64,000 nt of DNA, taken from Terramyces sp. JEL0728. Taxonomy: Eukaryota; Chytridiomycota; Chytridiomycetes; Rhizophydiales; Terramycetaceae. A program made the translations under genes and the position numbers. The stretch spans positions 1 through 64,000 of the forward strand of contig JADIIU010000062.1 in NCBI GenBank assembly GCA_027603945.1, in the 5' to 3' direction. A model generated the notes under the pieces. That model ran no database searches. It was given only the letters and a program-made list of their open reading frames with translations, and was not told where the DNA came from. Position 1 is the first letter of the stretch; the number at the start of each line of letters is the position of its first letter. Of this stretch, positions 1-12,518 are shown in pieces.

Positions 1-1096
1 ATTTCTATGAAACTGTTCTTATGGTTGATGCGGATACAATGGTGGATAACATGTCTCTCAGATTTTTGATTAACGCGTTACACAATGATCACCAAATTAT
101 TGGTTTGTGCGGAGAAACCCGCATTGCCAACAAAAAGGATTCATGGGTTACGATGATTCAGGTGTTTGAATATTTCATTTCTCACCAAATGGGTAAGGCA
201 TTTGAATCGTTGTTTGGTGGTGTAACTTGTCTTCCTGGATGTTTCTGTATGTGGAGAATCAAAGCCAATGCAAAAGACGATATGATTATTCCTATTCTGG
301 GAAATCCGGACATTATTGAACAGTATTCTACCAATGAAGTTTATAACTTGCACCAAAAGAATTTACTATTGCTTGGTGAAGATAGATTTTTGACTACCAG
401 TATGCTAAAGCAATTCCCAAACAAACACGTTGTATATGTCCCTCAAGCATTTTGTAAAACTGTGGTCCCTGATGACTTCAAAACCCTATTGTCCCAGCGT
501 CGCCGATGGATCAACTCTACTGTTCACAATTTGATGGAACTGGTATTGGTCGATGCACTTTGCGGCACTTTCTGTTTCTCTATGCAGGTATTTGTTTTAG
601 TTTACTGTAGTTTATTGTATTGATGGATCTGTTATCCACAGCTGTACTACCTGCCGGATTGTGTGCGACTTACTATTTGATTTTCAGTGCCATTTTCAAG
701 ACACAGTATTCCACTGATAATATTACTGGCATCCTTACAACCACCGTAATGGCAATTGTTATTTTCTTGCCAGCGTTTATCGTATTACTGACAGGAAAGA
801 AGGCGTCTTATATTTTGTGGATGTTCTTGTATTTGCTTGCTCTTCCTATCTGGCAATTTGTGTTCCCACTCTACTCATTCTGGAACTTTGATGACTTTTC
901 GTGGGGTGAAACACGTAAAGTTACAGGCGAAGAGCAATCTAAAGCCGGCCACGGTAATGAAGATGATGGTGCATTTGCATCCAGCCTGGTTTCATTCAAG
1001 AGATGGGATGAATACGAAAGGGAATGGAGAAAAACCCTCGCGCCTCTGGCTGTAGATGATTCCAAATCAGCTATTTCTATGGCTGTGTCTGAATAA
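1..1096 (+). CDS. Chitin synthase, division 2 (3' part)
   Basis: The window opens inside this gene, so the N-terminal part is missing. It would make cell-wall chitin by polymerising UDP-GlcNAc at the plasma membrane. The visible part has the DAD-type metal motif (VDADTMV near the start), the conserved [12 protein letters not shown] stretch and the catalytic QRRRW signature, followed by hydrophobic segments that form the C-terminal membrane bundle. Exons are 1..587 and 611..1096; the 23-nt intron 588..610 restores the [12 protein letters not shown] frame. The sequence resembles class IV/V-type enzymes (QRRRW followed by [12 protein letters not shown]). Exact class is inferred. Confidence 0.93.
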
Positions 1097-1136
1097 TTTA
1101 AATAAACTTTTATCTATATCGTACCTTGCACTGACT

Positions 1137-2033
1137 TTATTTACTGAGTGATAGTGAGCCTAACGATTCAATAACATAGTCTGGGTTGATATCGCTCTTG
1201 TCTAGGACTTGTTGATTGGTAACTCCAGTCATCACCAAAAGAGTCTTTAGCTGCCCTAACTTGCCGAAAGCAATATCTGTGTCGAGTCGATCCCCAACCA
1301 TACACGTTCTTGCCCTATTCAAGTGCTTGCTATCAACGATACAGTCCAGCATTGTTTGGTGGGGTTTGCCCAACACAATCGGCTGTCTTTCCAATGGCGC
1401 AGATAAAGAAGCTAATAATGCACCGGTTCCTGGGAAAATAGTGCCAGCAGCAGGATAGGTTAAATCACTATTAGTGGCAAGGAATAAACAATCTTTGTTT
1501 TGAAGAAAAGTAAAGGCTTTTGCGAGTTTTTTGTAATTCAAATCAACATCAAATCCAAATAATACCGCCCCAACATCAGATTCATATTGGATATCACCGA
1601 TATGTGCCATATCTGTAATATTGTTGTTGTCAGCAGAACTTCCACAATATCTATTATTATGCAGCAGCTACTTGATTCCTTGAGATTCCAATTCGTCGCA
1701 TATTCCATGCATCCCTACCACGTACACTTGTTTGTCATCGGGGAAGGCTAATTGATGCTTCATGTAATAGGCTGCACAGTACGCGGAGCCAAATACTTCA
1801 TCCACGGTTGCTTGGATGCCCAAAGATTCAAATTTCTTCAAATAACTCTTGCGGGATTTTGTGCTGTTGTTTGAAACAAACAATATTTGTTTGTTCAGCT
1901 TTCGCAACTCCAGCAGCACTTGTTTAACCCCTGGAATGAGATCGTTTCCATGCCATAACACTCCGTCACAGTCGAATAAAAATGTATCGAATTCACTGAC
2001 AAATTCAAAGTGATTTAACTTTGACAAATTCAT
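1137..2033 (-). CDS. HAD-superfamily 4-nitrophenylphosphatase / phosphoglycolate phosphatase (PHO13-like)
   Basis: 291 residues from exons 2033..1672 and 1650..1137, joined across a 21-nt intron (1651..1671). It has HAD motif I (DCDGVLWHG near residue 20), motif II (SNNSTKSR) and the late VGDRLDTDI motif with its metal-binding aspartates. This is the cap-type IIA family of PHO13/PGP, cytosolic enzymes that dephosphorylate phosphoglycolate and other damaged glycolytic metabolites. Length fits the family (about 300 residues). It is divergent with the REV7 gene: only 10 bp separate the two start codons, so the pair must share a promoter. Substrate is inferred from the family. Confidence 0.93.
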
Positions 2034-2043
2034 TTTGGAAAAA

Positions 2044-2712
2044 ATGGAAAACCCAACTCAAGAAGAGACTCTTGATATCATAATTGAATTCGTTGAAGCT
2101 GCCATTCACTTTATACTGTACATCCGCAATGTCTATCCGGCTGGTAACCGACGATAATTATAGAGCTATTTGATACAGTGAAGTTGTATGGTGTGCCAAC
2201 GAAACAGGCGAGGCATCCAGAATTAGTCGGATATATTCAGGATTTATTAGATACAATCAAACCTGATTTGAAGAAAGGCCGAGTGTCGAAAATATTTGTG
2301 GGAATAAAACTAGAAGAGGTTATTGAAAAATATTCAATTGCAATCAATCATATGCATGTGGATCTGAGCGAAAGAGGTATCAATCCGAATTAATTGGAGG
2401 TCAGCTAAACATGACCGAGCTGTCTACCTTCCTAAGATCATTTTTACTGAAGCTTTCTTGCCTTGATTCAACTTTACTACCCCTACCGAATAGTATTTCT
2501 CGGCTAATGTAGATGTAACATGGAATGTTTGGGTAGAAATTAACGGGGAAGATCCCACGCCATTGAATGGAGTTAATTTGGTGCCAACTGCCTCGAGTGA
2601 GCTAAATGTCAAAGAGGGAAAGATTATTCCGTTGAAGAGCATGGATGCGAAGTTTATAAAGATTGAAATGTATGTAGAAGAAGGAATGAAAAGCTGTGAT
2701 TTTTCTCAGTAG
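2044..2712 (+). CDS. REV7: HORMA-domain protein REV7 / MAD2B
   Basis: 201 residues from four exons: 2044..2143, 2164..2376, 2400..2492 and 2513..2712, with introns of 20, 23 and 20 nt. The protein is essentially one HORMA domain: an EFVEAAIHFILYIRNVYP helix at the start, the HPELVGYIQDLLDTIKP stretch typical of MAD2L2, and a C-terminal KSMDAKFIKIEMYVEE safety-belt strand. REV7 is the accessory subunit of DNA polymerase zeta in translesion synthesis and also acts in repair-pathway choice. The HPEL-x2-YIQD motif favours REV7 over checkpoint MAD2. It is divergent with the HAD gene 10 bp away. Confidence 0.88.
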
Positions 2713-2725
2713 TTTCTAAATACAA

Positions 2726-5700
2726 TTATATTATTTTTTCATGGACCCTTCGTTGGTAAAGTGGGATTTTCCTTTTCCTTTGGTTTATAGGAACTTTGGT
2801 GTTAGGGAGTGCTTGCCTTCTTGTTCGCTCTTTTGGCACCAAAGTAACCAGACTGCTGTCGGGTCGAAGCACAACTGCCCCTTGAATCCTTGGATCGACA
2901 TTTCTTCGCCATACTTTGACTTTATCCAGTGACATGCGATATTTACCCTCATTATCATTCATGATTTGTTGCAATACAATATCTAAAGGATGGATGAATT
3001 TGACCTTGGGGGTGAATATTCTACACTCATTAAACATGTGATAATTCTTCATGGCTTCCTGTAAATCTTCTTTTGTGGAGATCCCAAAGTTCCCAAGCGC
3101 ATCAATTGCAGCTTTTGCTACTATATCTTCTTTGCTATTCAAAGAAGTGATCAATGACAACATTATAGATTCTGAAGGTTGCTTGGAAGCACCTAAATTC
3201 TCTATAATTTGAACTTGCAATTTTGCAGGAGCTACTTCCAGCAGGTCCAACTCTGCATTTAGAACAAACTCTTTGATTGATTGAAAGTCAGTTTCAAATG
3301 TCTCTTCTATAAAACGCATACACAGAGCGGCCTCCACTTTACTATCTTCATCCATTGTCTTATTTTGGAGCACCTCCATCAGTCCTTTAACCAAAGTTTC
3401 GACTGTAATATTGGATTTATCCTAAATAAAATCAAAATTACAGAAAAATCGGGGAACCAAGGAGCACTTGCTAAGACATTCATCATGTCAATTTCTACAT
3501 CCAAAGTTCCAGGAGCCTTTGCAAAAGTTTCCTCCTTTTGAATTGCTTCAGCCCTATCTTTCACATTTTGTATAGGTGGAATCTTTCCAGGCTGAAGTTG
3601 GAGATCATTGTTAAATTCATTCCATCCTGAAATCGCGTCTTGTCTATTTTGCATCTCTTTTATTGCTTGTTTAGCTAGTGGATCTTTTCGAATCTGTCTT
3701 TTTGGACCGTCCAGCTTTTTCAATCGTGGTTTTGATTGCCAGCTGCCTTTCCTTTCTGGCATTGACGGTTTGAGAACTACTTCTTCCACGCTTTCTTCAT
3801 CCAAAATCATAGTCGTTGTCTTTTCGTCACTGTACCTGTTTTTTTGAGGCATGAACAACAGCCTCCTGTCCATTGGAACTGCAGGAAGGACAGGTAATGG
3901 TAGTGGTGGTAGTTCTAATGGCTGTGTCTCTGTTGGTAATCCAGCTTCTTCAATCTGGCTTGTTTGATCCGTTTCTTCTGCTGGGAACGGATCTTTTAAG
4001 ACTTCAAGATTTGCTTGGCTTTGGTTTGTTTCTAGTGCCTGGTTAAGCTTTACAGTTTCTTCCTCGCCTCCTATAATCCCAACATAAAATTGCCCGAGTT
4101 TTGGCTGCGCTGGTTTCTTGATTTCTTTCTTTATTGTGGGATTATATCTCGCATTTTTCACTTTAAATGCAAAATTCCCAGAATAATTGGACGAAAAGTC
4201 TTTTACTACGTTTTCTGCCAGATGGCCTTCTTTCTTTTGGTGTGCTTGCTTTAATGCAATTTTAAATAATCCCCAAGCAACAGAGGCAGGATTTAGATCG
4301 TGTAAAGATGGTGCAGGTTTTGGTCCGTTGATACCCTCATTCCAAACTGTTGGAGCATGTTGGACTTTCTCCAAAATGTCTTCTTTCGAATTGGCTCGTC
4401 CCTGGCTACGAGATTGAATACCAATTTTTTCGTTTGTAAATCCTTCTTTAGGATAGTGACTGCGATAGTTACCTTTCATGTAATATTGGTTCTTGAAAGT
4501 TCCCAGCTTTTTATCGAATAGTACACCTTTAAAGTTTTCGTCATTGGTATCGTCCAACATGATCAATTCCGCCAGAGTTTCGTAGTCCAGCTTGGCAGCT
4601 GTTTGGTATTCTGCAGAAAAACTAATGTCAATGCCGGCTTACTTTACACCCTCGATATCAACTCCTCTTACAGTCTCTATCTTACCTGGCCCGTCTGTTG
4701 GTAACTCTTCCATGGCTATCGTTTCGATTGGTGCCAATATATTTTGTTCGTATTTGACAGTGGGGCTAGCAACATTCCTCTGATATTCAACTTGCATATC
4801 GGAGGAATATTCTTCAAGAGGATGGATAGCTTCTTCAGCCGCAGTTAATTCCCCCTTTTCACCTTTTGCTTTCTTTTTCTTCTTTTTTACGCTCTTCCTT
4901 GGTCCTGCTTGGACAGGGACTGGCGGAATTGGTTCAAAATCATCGTCATCCAACATTCCATAATAAATTTGGTTGTCGTCGTCCATCGGTGGTAGCGATT
5001 CGGAAGACTGGAGAAGTTTGTTCATTGAACGGCTCCTTCCTTGTTTTTTTGGTAAGCTAGGGATCTCTTCTTCCTCTCTAGATTTTTTGATGAGATTTAA
5101 ATTGGGACCTTGTAACCCTTGTGCATTAGGTCTTGGAATATCGAGTTCTTTTTTCTTCTTTTTTAGTGCTTCTTGTTCTTGTTTCTTTTTTGCCTCTTTT
5201 TCTTCAACCAATCTCTTTAATCGATTCCTTTGCACGAGCTCCATTGCTTCTATTCTCTCTACCTTTCTCTTTTTCTTCTTTTTTTCCTTGGGTGTAACGG
5301 CAGTTGAAGGTATAGGTGGGATAACCGGCACAGTCAAGGAAATAGGTTCGGGTTGGGGTTCGAGAACAGCGTTTACGATTTTCATTTGCATCAACGCTTC
5401 ATCCTCGAATGTGCTTGATTTTTCTTTTTCAAGCATCCTTTCAAGGGATAGTTCTGGTACATGGTATGCTACATCTTCTCCTTCATCAAAGAATCTTTTC
5501 TTTTGTATTTGATCTAAATCTGTTTTAGTTTCCTGTCTAGCAATGGCCATTCTTTGCGATTTCGGTCTCTGCTCAGGTTTCTCTGGTTCTTCAAACACAT
5601 TGGAGTATTTTGCAGAGCTATCATGGAATTTTTTAATAGGCAGCAGCATTTCAACTATATCCACTGGTTTCTTGTCGAAATCTATACCAAACATGTTTTT

Positions 5701-8340
5701 CCTATATTAACTAAGAATACAGTTGTTCCCACAGCAACGGGTTCTCATCCTGCTTTGCCATTTTTTTGTGTTTTTTCCAATGCCTGCTAGAGAGATCAAA
5801 CTTCTCTGGCGTTTCTAGCTCATCATCATCAAATGAAAACTTCAGCAGTCTTTCCAGATACTCTGGTGGTAGATAATCCTGCACCTGCACCAGCACAATT
5901 TCAATTGGCAGCGCTACAAGCAAATCTCCTCTTGGATTGGCAAAAATGACACTAGATACAGCATCGTTAAACTGTATTTCCCTAGATTAGTCCAGCTGAC
6001 CTAATGAGAGTGTTGTTTTGCATGTCCCAAACTTTCACAACACCGTCGATGCTTGCATTTACAAGAATAGGTAGAGTTTGTAAAACATCCATCGATGAAA
6101 TAGCGTTTACATGATCATCTTCATTCGGATGCGCTTTTAGTCGGTCTAAATTAGAAAAAAAGTACAAAAAGAATCTGGAGCTTCTTTTCGCTCTTGAAAA
6201 ACACAGGTTTCTCTAACCTTTGTCGCTACACCAATTGCATGCTGTGTATAGTCGTGAGCAACTCCTTCAGGTATGGTGTTTATCAGCTGGATCGTTGATA
6301 AAAGAACCAATTCCATGTAAACGTTTCTGCCTTTGATCAGGGAATTCTTACCATTTTTTAATTTTGTATTTCGAATAAATTTTTCTCCAATTTCGGAATG
6401 TTTGTAAGTAATTTTCCAAACTTTTACGCTTCCATCTGATATTAATCGTGGATACCTAGTGAACATGATGTAAGCTTTTCTCCCTTTTCATCAACTAGAA
6501 CTTGAGTGCAAGGAGCACCGTGAGCTTGAACAACAAAGGATTGGAACCCTTGATCCCTAACATCTCTCGTCACAATTTGCCCAGAATCGGTACCGCAAAT
6601 CAATAAAAAGTATTGGAGTTTTGCATTGTTATGTAATATCGGCTCGAAATGTTCCTGTGATGGCAATCCAGTCATACAGCAAACTTTTTCTTGAAATACC
6701 GTGTATTCCCATTCTTCTGCCATTAAACATGGACTAAAGAAGGCTGTGTATACCATAATCGATCCAGTGTCAGTCAGTAAATATATTCGATCTATTTTAG
6801 CTTTAATTACTTTGCGATATATCGTAGACTCCTTCTACTATCACAGTGCTTCGTACAAATGGAAATGAAATAATCAATTTTTGTCCAGTCCGAGGTGAAA
6901 TTATCAGGATGGATCCATCGCTTCCAAACCCAAATATCCTGCTTGGGATTGAATTGGCACTGACTCTTTTCAAACTTGTAAGCGACGTTCTGTATTAGAA
7001 AATGTTACCCAAAAGTGCAAAACACGCTAAAGAAACGATTCAGTGCCCAAACGGTAATGTTAAATTCCGAAAAGGTTTGAAATGTACAATCTTTTAACCA
7101 TTGAATCCCAAGCACCGGCTCTCCAGCATTGTACCTGCATTAGCAAAGAGTACCTATTAATGCAAAACCCGTCCTCCAAGTTCCACATCCTTATTGTGCA
7201 ATCTAATGAACACGACAATAAAAAAGTAGATTTAAATTCATTCCCAACTGTCGCAAAACAAATGCCAGTAACAGGCTGGTAATGTTCTTTAAAATGAAAC
7301 AATAAACAGTTTTGCGAATTCCACACTTTAACTAAAGATTAATTACTCGTTACTTGTAGAATCTTTCGAAGAGGTAATCCAGTAACCAAAGTGTAACCAT
7401 AATAGTATCTGAGTTATTGAGGCAAAGTGGATGTCAATCATTTTTTCCAGCAGTGCCCCAGATTTCAAATTGTAAATCTTGATTAGGAAATATTACATTG
7501 ACGTGGTTTTCGTAAACTGCATACAGCAATTCCCTCTTCTTGTCCACTGCTACCCTAGTAATCCAATCGTCAATTTCTAGATCATGAATAGTTAGCTTTG
7601 GACCATCTAATTCAACCATTCCACTATTTCTTGAGTGTTTTGAAATGTTTTTAAATCCATAGTAAGTGATATGTCCTATACTTCCGACTATCAAATATGG
7701 CTCTCGATCCTCGACAAACTCCAAACTAGATCAATAGATGCTTACCACAGAATTGGCTTTGGAACAGATATAGTGGATAAAACTTTAAATTGAGTGTCCA
7801 TCAGCTAATATTAACGATAGCTACCTTGATTTCCAAAGAGGTTGTGGAAAATATTATCGTCTTCCATGTTGGGACGTATATCCACAAATCTAATCCAGAC
7901 AAAGGTGAAGAATTATCCATATTATTTCCCCTGGTTTGTCCAATTGACATTTTGGTCAAATGTGAATTTCCTTGCCATATGTGTGCAAATTGGCTATCAA
8001 TGCAGCCAAGCTTGGTTGATTCACCTTGCGATAAAGCCATTACTGATTTAATTGGCAATTTTGAAGGGCCAATTGTCCTTAGAATTTGAAATCCTGTTGG
8101 TATACTCACATTCAGCGCGGAACCATCGTCGTGATGCTGTTCTTCTTCATCCTCATCACTAGAACCTGGTCCTAATATCATATTGATAGTACTTGTTTGG
8201 CGGTAGCTGTTATTGGCTACAACTGTTTCAATCTTTTTCTTTACTGTTTGCCATGGTAAAATTAAAGTAGTTGATGGCAGCATTAGCTTTGCCAACTCTT
8301 CCGGTGTTAATTCTATTTCATCATTTATCAGATCGTCCAT
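2726..8340 (-). CDS. Large WD40 / HEAT-repeat protein, axonemal type (WDR87/WDR97-like); one apparent 1-nt frame disruption
   Basis: About 1791 residues after ignoring one extra base. Thirteen exons with twelve introns of 19-22 nt: 7805..7824, 7726..7745, 7332..7353, 7135..7153, 6990..7008, 6792..6810, 6436..6455, 6146..6165, 5982..6000, 5702..5720, 4622..4642, 3422..3441. The N-terminal half holds degenerate WD40 repeats (DSTIKVWN, LDCTIRMWN, LDGSVKVWK, IDGVVKVWD). Then comes a long charged Lys/Glu-rich region with low-complexity KKKK runs, and a C-terminal HEAT/ARM-like helical part (AAIDALGNFGI). This order recalls WDR87/WDR97-type sperm or flagellar proteins, but the assignment is by architecture only. 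The spliced length is one base over a multiple of three; the fault lies in an A6 run at 7441..7446 (T6 on the + strand), where five A would read through. It could be an assembly error or a real lesion. Confidence 0.8.
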
Positions 8341-8661
8341 CTAAATTCAAAGTTTCACAATTAGGAATTGTTTACAATGCAAACAAAACTTTTGTTTACA
8401 AACCACATTTCGGGCATGTGCATATTGCAATTTACACTTAATTAGAAGCGAGGTACCTCTGGATAAATCTTGCTTATGATTAGCCTGCACTTGACGTGTG
8501 CTGTCAGGAGTATTTACGGAAAAGAGCATAAAACTGAATCCATTCTAGCGCTGGTTCAATTATGCTTAGCTCCTATGAGATTTTTATATTCCAGTGTTAA
8601 AACAACTAGTGCCCTAACCCAATGCTCCTGCAAATTTTTTATTTTTTTTGTTCTGCAAACA

Positions 8662-9901
8662 ATGGCTGTAAAGAAAGAAACTTTAAAGTTCCAAGGCCAT
8701 AACCACTTTCGCCAGCGGCTGGTATTAGCAACTTTGTCTGGGAAATCTATTAGAATACAAAATATCAGAACTGACGATCAAGACCACACTGGATTGACTG
8801 GTAAGTTACGTTTAATTCAGACTATGAGGCTAGTTTCATCCGGTTGATTGAAAAAATTACTAATGGAAGTACTATAGAAATCAGTTATACCGGAACAAGT
8901 TTCACGTACCACCCTGGTGTAATCAGCGGTGGAAGTATTGCTCACGACTGTCCAAAAACAAGAGCGATTGGATATTTCTTGGAGCCTCTTGTTGCATTAG
9001 CTCCGTTTTGCAAAACCCCATTATCATTGATTTTAAACGGAATTACAAATGATAACATTGACGTTTCAGTGGATTCAATCAGGACAGTTTTGTTGCCTCA
9101 ATTACAAAAGTTTGGGGTCGGCGACGGAATTGAGTTGAAGATTAACAAACGTGGTGCTGTTCCAAATGGAGGAGGACAAGTAACATTTACCTGTCCAATT
9201 GTGAAGCAGCTCAAGCCAGTTCAATTTATCGAGAGCGGCTTGATCAAGAGAATTAGAGGCATTGCGTACTGTACTAGAATGTCGCCTCAGATGGCAAACC
9301 GAGTTGTTGAATCCGCTAGAGGTATTTTAACAAGATATATCCCGGACGTCTACATTTATACAGATGTTTACAAAGGAAACGAAAGCGGTGCTTCTCCTGG
9401 GTATGCCTTGTCTTTGGTTGCTGAATCGACTACCGACGCCTTGATTTCCACTGAATGTGCCTACCAACCAAGAAAAAAGGCAAAGTTACAAGAATTTGAT
9501 CAAAGTAAAATGTTTCAAGAATCAGCAAACCCTGCAGTAGAGGATGAAGGCGTATCCAGTATGCTTGCTAATGACTACAACTTCCCCACTCCTGAAGACT
9601 TGGGTGTCCGCACTGCAAGACAATTATTAACTGAAATCAAAAAAGGGGGAACGGTTGATACCATTAGCCAATGGCTTAATCTCTTATTTATTACCCTCGG
9701 TCCTGAAGATGTTGGAAAAATTAGAGTTGGAACATTATCCCCATTCACGTAATCCACATTAACCGTAGCATTCAATATCTCCGCGACCTCAAAACCTTCT
9801 TTGGAACTATTTTCAAGCTCAATCCAGATAAAGAAACACAAACGATCGTCTTAACTTCTGTCGGAGTTGGATTCACAAACATTAGCAAAAAAGTCACATA
9901 A
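8662..9901 (+). CDS. RCL1: RNA 3'-terminal phosphate cyclase-like protein RCL1
   Basis: 399 residues from exons 8662..8800, 8821..9748 and 9769..9901 (two 20-nt introns). It matches the RCL1/RTC fold from end to end: an early FRQRLVLATLSGK, SFIRLIEKITNGS, the GGSIAHDCPKTRAIGYFLEPL core, the RGAVPNGGGQV motif and the terminal YLRDLKTFFG segment. RCL1 is a nucleolar factor that works with Bms1 in early pre-18S rRNA processing. The members that keep the GGSIxHDC arrangement are the ribosome-biogenesis type and not active cyclases. Start chosen at the ATG giving MAVKKETLKF, which matches the family N-terminus; the frame is open further upstream but without similarity. Confidence 0.95.
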
Positions 9902-9993
9902 TAAATCATGTATTGAAATAGTCATGTCTTCCAGCGACCAATTTGAAATTTTAAAAAGTCCGAAATTTAACTTTTTTCAAGATCAGATCAAAA

Positions 9994-10746
9994 ATGGAGG
10001 ACGAAATATTAAATAATTTGCTAAAGAAAAAACAAGAGTTAGAAACAGAAATCCAGCAGCTGTATTCAGAACTAAAGGAGCTGACCAATGTAGAAATAAA
10101 TGACAAATATTACGAAGAATTCAATGCCCCAGAATGGTGTGTTCCCATAAAAGCAAATGTGCTCGACTTTGAATGGAATAGATTGGCTGATTATTGTCAA
10201 TTTGATGTGATTTGTATGGATCCGCCATGGCAACTGGCAAGCAACCAACCTACAAGAGGTACAGGGATTTAATCGTTAGGTGTTGCAATTGCTTACCAGC
10301 AACTGCCTGACGCTTTGATCGAGTCTCTTCCAATAGAGACTCTACAGACGGACGGATTCATTTTTATTTGGGTGATAAACAACAAGTTTGTGAGAGCGTT
10401 TGAACTGATGCAGAAATGGGGGTATTCATTTGTTTAATCTAGGTATGAATATGTTGATGATATCACTTGGGTTAAGCAAACAGTGAATAGGCGTGTCGCT
10501 AAGGGGCATGGATACTATTTGCAGCATGCAAAAGAAACCTGTTTGGTTGGCAAGAAAGGAAAAGATATTCACAAGAGCGGGGTTTGTTCTGATGTGATTT
10601 ACTCTGAGAGAAGAGGTCAGTCGCAAAAGCCAGAACGTATTTATGAAATTATTGAAGAACTTGTGCCTAACGGAAAGTATTTGGAGATTTTTGGGAGAAA
10701 AAATAACCTTCGAGATGGATGGGTTACAATTGGTAACGAATTATAA
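9994..10746 (+). CDS. MT-A70 adenine-N6 methyltransferase, probable MTA1/AMT1 (DNA 6mA) type
   Basis: 236 residues from exons 9994..10258, 10280..10421 and 10443..10746, with two 21-nt introns. A short N-terminal coiled coil (residues 5-35) precedes the methyltransferase fold with the catalytic DPPW motif at residues 76-79. What follows DPPW is NQPTRGVAIAYQQL, not the PYGTM-type stretch of the mRNA enzyme METTL3/IME4, and the C-terminal part has AKGHGYYLQHAKETCLVG and NYLRDGW-like ending with GNEL. I associate this pattern with the MTA1/AMT1 clade of ciliates, green algae and early-diverging fungi, which methylates adenine in DNA at ApT. Family membership is clear; the clade is a recognition call that needs a tree. 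It is shorter than most relatives. Confidence 0.8.
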
Positions 10747-10770
10747 TTGTGAATAAAGACTATATTGCGT

Positions 10771-12518
10771 TTAAACGTCAATGTTACGATTGACCCATCT
10801 CCTTTCAGCATTTAGCATTCGGTTGACAGCATTAATGTAAGCCTTGGCACTGGCAGCCAAGATATCTTCGTCTATGCCCTGCCCGCCAATAATATTGCCA
10901 TCAATCTCGCTATTTTCTTCAAGACGTGGCTTCTTACTAACGTGTTCCTCGTCGTTTGCCTTCTTGATTTTTACATACACTCCACCGAGAGAGTCACTTC
11001 CTTCAGTGACAGCTTTTACTTCATACGAAGCAAGAATGTTTCTGAATCCGACGATACGGTTAATAGCATTGAAAATGGCGTGCACTGGACCATGGCCGGT
11101 TGCTGCATCTGTAATAATCTGCTCGTCGTCGTTTTCCTTAACTTTTACTGAAAGTGTGGCTGTGGATAGGATGCCAGTTCCAGACATGATCGAAAGTGAT
11201 TCGAATTCATACTTGGCTACTCCAGACGCAATAATATTCAAATGATCATCCAAGAGCGCGTAGAGATCTTGGTCATTTACACCGTCTTTCCTAGTGTCGG
11301 CGAGCTTTTTGAAAGATTTAAACAGATTGTCATAGATCGATGGATCACTTTGAATTCTTTCTTCATAAATAGTGTCTTTTATCAACTTTTCAATGTGTGT
11401 ACGCAGAGCATTTCTTCCAGAGTGTTTTCCAAGAACCAATGCTTTGGATGGAAGCCCCAAAATATCAGGGTTAATAATTTCATAGGTTGATTTGTTCTTT
11501 AGCATACCATCTTGATGGATGCCAGATTCATGAGAGAAAGCATTGCCTCCTACGATAGCTTTATTCGGTTGGATAGGCATCCCAGTCTTCTTGGTCACCA
11601 TGTGTGAAGTGTTGTAGATTTGCTACGGTAAAATACAAATTACATATGTATCAATTGTGTGGTAAACTGGATAGTAGTTTGGGTGTGTGTGGATGGCCAT
11701 GACTATTTCCTCCATAGCAGTATTGCCTGCGCGTTCTCCGATTCCATTGATAGTAACTTCCACTTGTCTTGCACCATTTTTGATCCCAGACAGAGTATTT
11801 GCAGTGGCCAATCCAAGATCGTTGTGGCAGTGAGTAGAAAATGCAACTTTCTCACCTGATGGATCCACATTTTCAACCAAATAACGAATCAGCCCTCCAT
11901 ATTCTTCTGGAGTAGTGTACCCGACAGTATCTGGAATATTCAAAGTAGTCGCTCCTGCTGCAACCACTGCTTTCAAAACAACAACCAAAAATTCACCTAA
12001 GTTTATGAGTTATGTACGGTCAGATCTAGCAGCATCTTCGCAGGAAAATTCCACATCGGTTACGCCGAGAGATCTTGCGAATGCAACTGCGTGCACAGCC
12101 CTTTTGACACATTCGTCCCTCGTTATTTTCAGTTTGTGCTGCAAGTGTATGTCAGATGTTGCCAAAAAGGTGTGGATTCTGTGCCTAGGAGCTGATTTAA
12201 TGGCATCGTAAGCCCGTTGAATATCGCCTTCAACTGCTCTTGCAAGTCCACAAATCACCATTTGTTCCTTGTTCTTTCTTCCGTGTACCAAAGGCCCTAC
12301 CTCCTTTGCTATTCGTTCTACGGCTTTGAAATCACCAGGGGAAGCAATTGGAAACCCAGCTTCACAAACGTCCACTCCCAATCGAGAGAGTTGCTTGGCA
12401 ATTTCAACTTTTTCATCAACAGTCAAAGTAACTCCAGGAGATTGCTCTCCCTGTTGTTAATATTTTTTACGTCTCTAAGAGTTGTATCGAAAATTATAAG
12501 CTTATCCTTCTTTGTCAT
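10771..12518 (-). CDS. 2-isopropylmalate synthase (leucine biosynthesis)
   Basis: 561 residues from exons 12518..12471, 12450..12018, 11996..11644 and 11622..10771 (introns 20, 21 and 21 nt). It condenses acetyl-CoA and 2-oxoisovalerate, the first committed step to leucine. Seen in order: the [12 protein letters not shown] metal/substrate motif at the very N-terminus (split by intron 1), the catalytic HCHNDLGLA segment, GIGERAGN, and a C-terminal LeuA regulatory domain that binds leucine. The long form with a regulatory domain resembles bacterial LeuA and plant IPMS in layout. No mitochondrial presequence is visible because the TIM barrel starts by residue 6. An in-frame stop lies upstream of the chosen ATG. 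Confidence 0.93.

Noticed and set aside
4973..5512. Long + strand frame rich in Phe and Ser
   Set aside because: Antisense of the Lys/Glu-rich region of the WD40/HEAT gene.
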